The position numbers and the translations under genes were made by a program. A stretch of DNA of 64,000 bases. Source: Macrosoma leucophasiata. Lineage: Eukaryota > Arthropoda > Insecta > Lepidoptera > Hedylidae. The number at the start of each line of letters is the position of its first letter. Position 1 is the first letter of the stretch. The stretch spans positions 18,831,501-18,895,500 of the forward strand of contig JAWQUS010000008.1 in the NCBI GenBank assembly GCA_036365455.1, given 5' to 3'. Below, piece by piece: positions 24,201-35,400 of this stretch. The notes under the pieces are model-generated. The model ran no database searches and had not been told where the DNA came from. It saw nothing but the letters and a program-made list of their open reading frames with translations.

Positions 24201-27200
24201 TTAAATCACTACATATGTGTATTATCGCAACTTTTTACTACGCTGAGTTCCCTGAAATAAAAAACGGAACCCTTTATTGTCCGTCTGACTTTAAAAAATA
24301 ACACAGTCATAATAACACAAACGTATGTGACATAAACTCCCAACAGACTGTCCCTGTCTTATTTAAGAAAAACGGATTCTGTTTCACGAACCTTCGCCCA
24401 GCAAAACTTGTTACATCGAATTGTTGTATGTTCATAATAGTTTATACAAAAATAAATTTTATGTACGACAGTTTTAAGTTAACGTTTGCGCACTATCTTA
24501 TAATTACAGAACAATGCCACCAATCTACTTCTGCACCTGCTGAAGGTTCTGTTTTAACGGCTGAAGCCCCTAAGGGTAAGGGATGTTTTAAAATATTTTT
24601 ATTTTTATTTTTCTGTTTAGATTTACTTATTATATTATCAATTAATGTCTTTAATCAATGTTTATTTTGGCTACTATAAAAGAAAATCTTATTATTGGAA
24701 ACAGTGTTTAGGTGTTCATTTTTATTAACCCACTCGGGCAGTACCTACTCGTAAAAGTAGTTAAAGAAGTACTTAATTTATTGTTATATTTAGCACTAAT
24801 TAATTTTGATTTAAATTGTAATAAAAACAAAAACATATCTAATAATAGCTGTAATTACTTATCCTTGCAGTACAATGCTCAAAGCCTACTTCTACAATTG
24901 CTGAGGGATCTGTATTAACGGCTGGTGCACCTTGGGGTAAGTAACAGATGATGTTTTAAAATATGTTTCTCCTCTAGTCATTTGAGATTTATACTATTGA
25001 ATAATATCTTACCAACTTTTATTTTAGCTACTAACAAAGAAAATACTGGTGCTGTAAACAGTTCGAACAACGTTGTGATGATTCAAAATCTTCAGAAAAC
25101 TAATCAAGAAGAAACAAACTACAATCCATTTGTAATAGAACACTGGTTCCGTAAAACCTCGGATACTGAAACACTTTCTAATCATTCTGAAAGGCCTGAA
25201 TACAATGCAGATATTTTTAAAATACCAGCTGTACTGAATCCAAAACCTTGCGACCGTGAGATTGATAGTGAACTAATGAATGTTATGTCAACTACTAGCA
25301 AAACAATTTCCTCAAGAAAGGATTTGGAAGAGCAGGATATGAATTTCAGTGTCGTAGATTCTACTACATCCAGTCCTCCACTATATTTACAAAACTCTAA
25401 CACGTCATATTTTAAAAACAGTAGAACGCAATGCGAAAAAGCTTTGACACAGTTATCATCATCAGAAGCGGATGTTACAGGTAAACAAACAAGTTCTAAA
25501 GAAAGACCATCAAAACGCAATAAACAAAAATTACAGAAGACGCCGACAGAAGAGAAGTCACATGTTGAGATAAACTCTGAAATAAACGATTCAACTTCAG
25601 CTATAATAGAACCTGTAGATTGTCTGTCTGAACGATTTGCTACAGTGAAACAAGTAGTTACCGCCAGTAAAGAAGACCTAGACAAGCGCTGTTATAAATG
25701 TAGACACTGTGGAAGGATTGATAAAATTATTCTTCTCGCTGAATTAGTGCGAAAACCTGAAACTGAAGCAAGTCTTCTTAAAAATACAGTTTTAACTCAA
25801 CCTGTATCAATTGATGGCGAAGTCTGTCCACCGTTAAAAAAGTCGGAATACATAAAACGCATTGATTATTTTGATCTATTACCTGATAGCTCTCATGTCA
25901 TTAAGGTAAGCTGGATGATATTACCCAATCGAAATAAACCTATGCTAACTGCGTGTTTAGTTAAAAGGAATGGAGAAAATGATGGTGACGTATCTCTTAT
26001 TGAACACGAAGGTGCGATCGATCAGCTTCTAGTGGGTTTCATGATAAGCAAGATAAAACCTGGAGATACTTGCAGTCATCATAGTGTAATTACGCCGAGT
26101 ATTGGTGAGCCCTCACAAATTCTTCAAATTCAGCCGAGTGATTCCAGTAATGATACGATGCCAAGTTATCAACTACACGAAAGCGTTAGAAGTCCTCCTG
26201 AACCTGCCATTTCAAATTTTCTAAAACCTCGTGGAAAAGGAAAGTTGGTGAACGCACCTGTATTTTATCCTACAGCGGAAGAATTCATGGTTTGTATAAA
26301 ATTTTGTCTCGTTTCGTGCGTCGTGAAATTAAATTCTAGTGTACAGATATCGAACGATTCTTTTTTCAAAATATGTAAGCTACCACGATATAAAATACTT
26401 TAAAGTTAAGCCCATTAGCTAATAAACAAACGGACAACATAGAAAAACAAAAGGGGAGGTTTAAAATTCACCTTGAAGTTAATGAATGAATTTACGAGTT
26501 TACTTGAATTGACATAATCAAATCACCGACTTCATTGTCTTACGTATAAAGTTATAACCAATTTCAGGAAGGTCCAGTGGCATATTTTGAAAAAATTATG
26601 CCTATAGCTGCAAAATTTGGGCTGTGTAAAGTAGTAGCTCCAGAAGGCTTCAAACCAACTTGTAAACTAACCGAGGATATTCGATTTACGGTAACAAACC
26701 AGTATATATCAAGAATATACACTCGATGGGGTAGCTCAGCCAGGGAATTGAGTGCTATTAAGGCCCATCTAGCAACAGAAGGAGTAATTTTCAATCGATC
26801 ACCGCTGGTAACTGGCATTCTCTTATTTAATTATAAGTTATTTGTGTATGTTTCGAAATACACTGCTGGCGCTGTAATGTGACACTAGTGCAGTATTCTG
26901 CGAAGCCGTTACTTTAACTGTGAATTAAACGTCGGGTTGATTTAAAAAAATATTTAAATGTGTAAAAATAGTTTAATTTCAAAAATGATAATACATTTCT
27001 TCAGTTACTTATATTTCATACAAATATTAGTTTAAACTGCAACAAAATATATTTCACTCAATCATCATTTACATCAATACTCAATACTTTATTTGAATGA
27101 CAATTTAATCATTTCATTATCAAAGCACTGAGTATTTTATCTCGAAAACGCCATTACTCACTTTACAAAAATGGCGACGATTATGACGTCATATAACACA

Positions 27201-30200
27201 TGTCATGTGACACTGCGACAGTATATTGATAGTCTATAAGGGAGCAAAATTCTCCCCCGTAAGTGGATTGCTGGTAGTGTATTTCGGAAGACATCCCTTT
27301 TATTGTCCTACATTTCTATATAAAATTTCACGTGTGATTAATAAAAAATATTTTTAGTTGGAATATTCGGAAGTAAATCTTCCGAAATTGTATCATATTG
27401 TCCAAAGCCAAGGAGGGCTAAAAAATGTTATAGAAAAAAAGCGCTGGAGTCGTGTCGCCGAAGAAATGCGTTTTTCCAAAATTGCCAATCCAGAGAAGAA
27501 AGTTGATCGAATTTACCTCAAATATCTTTTGCCTTACGATACAATGATGTCGGGTAAGTTTGTACAATATATGAAGTATCTTCGACAGCTAGCCAACGCC
27601 GTTTACTTGCCACTTCGTACACTGTCCTATCCATGTTATAAGGTATAATCCGCGTGAAAATCTAATTTGCTTGATCAACATATAATGCCACCTCATCTTG
27701 ATGATGACAAGTGCTTACTGCAAAACACTGAATAAATTAAAAATATCATACACTACAGCTTTTGACCTTTCCTACATTTTCAAGATGCGTCCGTACCTCT
27801 AGAATATCTTTTCTAAAACTAGAACTAGTATTATTAATAAAAGATAAATTATGATCTAGGCATAATAATTACATATTGTTATGAATGCCTGGGCCATCAC
27901 TACATAACTGAGAAAGGCTTTCTCAACATCTTTGATAGCTTTTAATCCTTAATCATTTTTAGAATGCAATAATTTAAAACAATAACTTAGTGTAAGAACA
28001 TTAGACATTTCAGATATTTTTCGTATTTATTTTGTTACATTGATATTTATGAAATGATAAATGTGGCCTTGGGAAGTCTTGTTCTTAAAAGCTAGTGCAG
28101 CATTATTTGTGTCTTTTAGACGCTTATGGAATTACTTAAACAACTTCAAGTGATGTGTTCTAACGTTTTCGCGAGCTGTAGTAAATTTATAGCAATTTAT
28201 TTACGGGACATTGTATAAAATTATTATATATTTACTGGTGGTAGAGCTTCAGTGACGCAGCTCGCGGGCGTAGGCACCACCGCATTACCTAATATACTTA
28301 CTTGCCGCTAAATGGTAGTGTTCAGCACTATCGTGTTCCGGTCAGGTGGTAATGTACGGCCTTGTAATTTCCGGCACAGAGGCATAACACCTTAGGCCTC
28401 AGGAGTGGTAACGCATCTGCATTTTGACCTTGGTCTTCATGTGGGTGTCTATAGGCTGCAGTCATCACTTAACATCAATGTGAACTGCATACTTGTTTGC
28501 CACGCCCATTACATTAAAAAAAAAAGTAAAACTATGATTCATTAAATTAGAATGATAAATTTTTTAACTCTTAAATTTTGCATTCGGCTATTTATTCTAA
28601 CCGTTGTTAATCAACATTTGTTTACTTTCCATAGGACTAAAGGGATATCAGTTGAAAAAAAAGCTGCAGAAATTACTTTCCAATATACCGCACCCGTCGT
28701 TTGCTCGGCCTTTAAATAACTGTTATGGTATGCTTCATAAAAATTTAATTGTTATTGTCTGATTGTGAATGGTGTTCCGAATATATATTTAGTTGGCAAC
28801 AATATCGTAATTTTTTGCTGCGGATTTCGTCGCGAATGTTGAAATTTGCAATCGGTCAAGTTTCAATGTGTAGATATTTGTATAAGGCAACAGACGCGAT
28901 GTGATGAGTCACGCAATACGTCATTGCGAATATAGGAAATAGCACTGCTACGGTCGCATTTTTCTTCTTGTGTGAGGCCTTCCCTACCCTCCACTTCGTC
29001 CATTCATATAGAAAAGTATAGAAGAAGAAGAAGAAAGAACATTTATTTGCAACAATGTTACACGAGGGATAGTAAAAATAAATAGGTCTAGTATTTTACA
29101 TTGCATCGTTACAAATTGGTCCTAACTCAGCATATGCTGGTTGAAGAACAACCAGCGCCATATATCAATTCATAATAAATAAATAATAAAATAAAATACG
29201 CTTACACTCACAGCCCCACAGTAGGTATAAACCTGTGTCGTGGGTGCCGTTGTACACATACAACACATACATAAACACCCAGACCCGAAACAAATATCTG
29301 TAGGCCATACAAATATTTGTCCCGGTGCGGGGATCGAACCCGCGACCCTTCGAATCAAACGGTCATCTCACACCGCTGGACTAACCGGGACGTCAAACTC
29401 ATGATGTTGTATACAACATCATGAGTTGATATAGAAGCCTATTATTACTTTGATCTTGTTCTTGAATTTCATTTCTTTCTTGAGTAGGTTTATCAGATTT
29501 GTTATACATGAAATTACATTAAATAATTATTATATTAAATACACTGAGCAGTGATCTATATACCTAGCGGTGAAAACAAAAACAAAAAGCCGGTTCCGTT
29601 TTTAAATTGAATTGATAGGTGTCAAGATGGCGTGTTTTTTAATAATATTTATTTATCCATGACTGTTCACCCAATTCTTCATACCATTTCGCTGGCTTAG
29701 CGAACCCAAGTGAGTGTTGCCTTCGAAATGAGGAAATTTCACCTTCTTCTATCTTGAGCGATTTCAGGCCAGTCGTAGATCCGAAGTTCGCGCAGGTCTG
29801 CCTCAACTATGTGCAGTAGTGTCGAGGCCGGCTAACCAAATATCCATATATAATTATATTATTATCACGATACGATTCGCCTAATGGGTGACCATTATTT
29901 ATATAATTGTAAATAATTTTGGGATAAATTTTTCTTAGGGGCCATCCATTATTCACGTGATGTTTTTAGCGTCGTTTTGACCCCTCCTCCCCCTTGGTGA
30001 TACGTGGTGAGGTTTTAGATAAACCCCCCATCCCCACCTAAGATCACGTGTATTTTTTGGAATAAAACAGGTAGCTTCTTTTTTTTTTAATTTAGCGGTA
30101 AAACATCTGACGTTGGGGAAAAAATCGCGTATATGTTTTATATACCACTAGCTGTTGCTCGCGGCTTCGCCCGCGTGGATGTCGTTTTATAAATAACTAA

Positions 30201-32357
30201 GTAGCCTATGTTCTTTCTCAAAGTCAGCTCTATCTCTGTACCAAATTTCATTAAAATCGGTTCAGTCGTTTGAACGTGAAAAGGTAACAGACAGACAGAG
30301 TTATTTTCGCATTTATAATATTAAGTAGGGATTACTAAGCTTGTATTTGGCGTGAAAATTGCTTACTGGCGACTGTTAGGTCGAGACGAAATTGGCACTT
30401 TTCGGCTGAAATCGGGCACTTGAAGAAGAAATAAACACACGTGATATCTGCATATTAGCCCCCCTTCCCCTTGTAGTGTTTCGTCATATTGTTCGGATCC
30501 CCCCCTCCCCCTTTCGAGCCTCACGTGATTAATAGACGACACCTTATATTAAAAATGTCTGAAATCGATTAGGTTGTTTCTATATTATTTCGCATTAACA
30601 CATGCTTGTGAAATATATTTTAAAGGAAAATGGGAAGAAAAATGTGACTTCAGGCGAGACTCGAACTCGCGGCCACTGGGAATCTAGTCCAGCCGCTCTT
30701 CCAGCTACCGAAGTCCTGCCCGATTTGTCAAATCTTTCCTTCACATTTATTGCATTGCCTTATGGTGGCAGTAGCGCCATCTATTGCCACACTATGCTAG
30801 ATAGGCAACCGATACAATAAACTTTGTAGTTTATTAAATATCGTAAAGAAGTCGCTTTTACCCTTAATAATTGTTTAGGATTCGATTAGGTTATCTATTC
30901 TGAACAAACTACTCTGACCACAAATATTTTTTTTTTTCACTTCTATAGGATATTAAAATAACTCCTTATTTCTTAGTAAATGTTCGAAGATGTACACTGT
31001 ATTGAAGTTCCATTCTCAAATGTTTTTGAGGCTAAGCTCAGCATATTTTTTTTTAATTATTTTTATTTACTTTCATCTGAATAATCTAGTACTAGCACAA
31101 ACCTCGTAAGTTAGGTTTATTAGTACTATTTAATTAAGCCCGTATTGTACTTTTATTTGAAAAATAAATAAATTAAAAAAAAAAAATCATCAATGTCTAT
31201 TCTTCTAGTACATTTAAAATAACTGTAGTAATCAGCAAGTATTTAAAATACAATATCTTTAAAGTAATGGTACTTTCCTTGTCTGCAATTGGTCCTCATC
31301 AAATTATATTTTTTCACTTTTTCATCTTATGTTGTGTGCAGTAAATATTATGCAACTTAGCTTAAACTTTATTGAAATTTGCTATAGTTTTGGCATCAAA
31401 AACTATTAATGCAGTATTTACATAAATTTGTTACATATTCACACGTTAACTTTATAAATTGTATATACAACGTGTAACAGGATTAAATGTACAACCCGAA
31501 ACTAGTTTGTTCAGAATCGATAATCGATTTCAGGCATTTTTGATGTACGTAATTTTGGGACAAAATATTACCTAGAGAATGACTATAATAATAATCCAAT
31601 AGGTATTAATAAATACCAATTTAATAATAATATTTAACCGATACGTGAATCATCAAATATTTCAATTCCTTCATAGAAGAAAATGAAAAATCTGTTCGTC
31701 ATAATCATAGTCATTCACTTAGTAGAGTTCCAAGTGCAGGCACTACTGAGACTGACTGACAAATCATCATCCCTCCCTCAGCACGTGAAGCGTAATAGAG
31801 GGGGGGATGGTTCGGGGGTCGAGGATTTCCTCATTCCCCGGGCCTATCTGCCCCCGAAGCGTCGGGGGCGTGGTCGTTAATGGGATGCTGGCACGCAGGG
31901 AAAACTAGCTGAGGGAGGCCATATACACTTTTTTTTTCTTTTTTTTATCATATTTTTAACTACACTACTGAGAAGAACTCCGCTACCCAACAAACTCAGC
32001 GTGTTGCTCTTTTGTCAAAACCTTAGATTTAATACAAATATTATTAAATAGAATAAAGATAATGTGAACGTCCATGGCATATAAATATTTGCATATAAAC
32101 ACAAACGCAAATACCCATCAACAGCTAAATATCGTGATAGAAAATAACGCCCGCAAATCACAACAGACCAGTCCCCACAATTAGCACCCGTTCATGAGTA
32201 TGATGCATGTGGCAGCCATTGCTTTCCTCGACCATTTTGAAGGGAAGTGAGCAACCCGTCACAGTCCTGTTACACGTTGTATATCTTAACTGTGTTAACT
32301 AAATTAAACAAGGCAATAGCTTTATCCTTATACTATGTTCATAATTTTCCAAGTTAC

Positions 32358-32451
<94 letters not shown>

Positions 32452-35400
32452 CCACACGCCCACACGTACATGTGCGACGTAGATGAAACACACAATCATG
32501 CAAACACTTCTGAATTAATAATATTTAGTTTTTAGTAGGTATTAGTTTAAGTTACTCTAAATTGAGCTAAAACTATAAGATAAAATGTAAATCGCTTGCA
32601 GTAATCACGGTGGAGAGAGGTGGAAGAGCGAGGCATTCCCAACTCAAGTGTCTTGTGACAACTTACTGGGAAGTCTTGGTGTTAAAATTTGTTAAGATTT
32701 ACTTAAATAAAAGATATTTTATTTATTTATTTACCTTCATTTAAAAACACAGTAATTATACGTGTAAAAAAGATTTGGCGCCTAATGTTAGTATTACTGG
32801 TTTTACTGGTGGTAGAGCTCCAGTGACGGAGCTCGCGGGTGTAGGCACCACCGCATTACCTAAAATACTTGCCGCTAAATGGTAGTGTTCTGCTCTATCG
32901 TGTTCCGGTCAGGTGGTAATGTACGGCCCTGTAATTTCCGGCACAGAGGCATAACACCTTAGGCCTCAGGAGTGGTAACGCATCTGCATTTTGACCTTGG
33001 TCTTTTTGTGGGTGTCTATAGGCTGCAGTCATCACTTAACATCAATGTGAACTGCATGCTTGTTTGCCACTTCCATAACATAAAAAAAGAAAAATGTCTC
33101 AGTGGCCATGATATATAAGCCTCCGTATGTATTTTACTTATGCACGTGCCGCTTTTGTGTAAGTTTGAATAGCTTTACGTCATTTTTTATTTTACGTTCT
33201 AGCTCATTTTCTTTTGGATTGATACAAAACAGTTGTTCCGTGTGACATTTTCATATAATTATTTACCTAGGAGAAGGTACTTTTAAAACGGGGATTCTAT
33301 ACATATATTTCTATTTTTTATGTTCTATGTCAGTGGAAGTAATCGGTAGTTGTCTTTAGTCCATTAGTTTCACATGTTACGCCAGCCTGACTGTGAAGCT
33401 GTGAAATTGAGCTATATCGCTGAGGCTGAACGTTGTATAGATGGATACAGTGTGAAGTAAGAGATAAAACTCAAAATGTTATCTCTATTTTTAGATGCAA
33501 GACAATATATAAAAACATTGATAGAAACGGCTTGGATCCATCATATCGTGAAATTGACTGGACGATCACGAAATCCTTTGCACCGCCAGAGAGTAATACT
33601 CGGTGATTCTGATACTGAAGACGATGAAGAAGATGACGAAGAAACATCGCTTCTTAAAATACATATTGAAAGAGCTTTGGCAGAAATAGAAGAATGCATT
33701 GTTGCGGGACGAGTCATGAACTTATCCATGTTCAGAAAGGTAGAAATTTTAGATTAGTAGTAGTAATAAGAAGAACCTAGACCTATGTAAAATCACCCTA
33801 AAATATATTTTCATGAACTCTCCTTTGATAAGCTGGTCACATTCGATTGTTGTCTACATAACTAGCACGGAGAATATGTATTCATTTTTATTAACCTGAA
33901 TCAAAGAAAGGGTCAACAAAGTGGCATAAGGAAGACTTTTTGCTCTATAAGAAATCGCGATCGGGTCGAGCATTAATCATATCATTCGTTTGGAATACTG
34001 AAGTCCTTTTGATCAATTATAAGAATATAATTGATCAAAAGGACTTCAGTGTATAAAAACGGGTGTATAATAAGTTATAAGATAAGGAAGTTTAAAATTT
34101 TACAAAAACTTTTGGGTGTAACCGAACCTTACAGTTCTGACTTCATTTCAAGTGATTACTCAAGATTTTTTCCGATGGTGTTAGTAAATTATATGATAAA
34201 TCAGAAAAAGAGAAGAAGGGATCATATATATGAAAAAAAAGGATAATTTCAATTTTAAAGCTTCACGGAATGTTAATACAAACTTTTTAATTAGTAGCAG
34301 TATTGAATAAATTAAATTTAACAGGCTTGCAACGGGATATTCGTAACCGCGAAATATCGGGCGGAGCGAACGGCGCTTTAGTACACTTCTATACATTTGT
34401 TTTTTCGCTGGAAGCATTGTCGATCGCCCCATGCGATTTTTACTGCAAACTGTGACAGGGTTAAAAAATAAACATTTTTTTGGGAACACTGAAATGTTTG
34501 GGAATAGTCTATTAAGATATGCAAAAGGTTTCTGTATAAGGTTGTTGTAATATGTTTTGTGTCCTTCAGATAGCAGCCACTACGGTGGAAATGAACTTAT
34601 CCAACGCAGGCGATTTGGATACACATTTAATCGAAACTGCTTATTGGCAGTGTGCTATTCTAGCATATGAACATATCTGTGTCAACGGCGCTTCTGTTGA
34701 CACTGGCGAAGAAGGATATGGGTTTACGAAGAATAAAAATGATCCTTACAGTAAACATCCCTGGAATCTAAAGGTAAACAATATTTTTTCTATTTTATAA
34801 AACCCATATAACTTTTAAATGTCTAATTAATTATTTAGATTAATTTTATAATTTACGACATTTCACTTGAAAATTATAATATAATATTAATGTGTAACAC
34901 TTTGATCAAAATGTATTTTTCAATATTGACCAATCTTCTATATCTAAATAAAAATGAAATGACTTTTATTAGTATCACTAAAACTGCAGAACGCATGGAC
35001 CGAAGTGGCTAATTTTAATATGAAGAAATTGCCAAGAATTTAGGATTTTATTTTCCTGTGCAAGGTTGTACCAGTCGTACATTATTTATTTCTAAGGCGG
35101 TTCGCAGGTTCAGCTTGTCTGGAATATAAAGTTATGTGAGAAGATATCATTATTTTTTTTTACGCAAAACAGTCTTAATAGTCACGCAAGTAATAAGAAA
35201 TGTTTATTATGAAGAGAGAGTCCCACACAAAAAAATGTATTGGTGATAAAATCTTTTACTGGTGGTAGAGCTTCAGTGACGAATCTCACGGGCGTAGGGA
35301 CCACCGCATTACCTAATATACTTGCCGCTAAATGGTCGTGTTCAGCACTATCGTGTTTCGGTCAGGTGGTAATGTACGGCCTTGTAATTTCTGGCACAGA

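Noticed and set aside
24101..24301. 66-codon frame overlapping E18
   Set aside because: It is a different frame; the phase 1-1 microexon reading is supported by both splice sites and by its Trp-ending relatives.
25182..25685. 167-codon frame antisense to Jarid2 exon 21
   Set aside because: Shadow of the coding exon; Ser/Leu-rich with no domain or promoter.
29320..29390. tRNA gene on the minus strand
   Set aside because: Perfect acceptor and T stems, but no 5-bp anticodon stem with a 7-nt loop; it is joined to a SINE body.
31683..31880. 65-codon frame with a signal-peptide-like start
   Set aside because: The second half is a G-rich retroposon-like tail next to a poly-T; no conservation argument and no gene structure.
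32247..32535. Open frames reading His-Thr or Val-Cys runs on both strands
   Set aside because: They are translations of the (AC)45 microsatellite.
33541..33729. Ser-rich frame antisense to Jarid2 exon 25
   Set aside because: Shadow of the acidic GAT/GAA run in the real exon.
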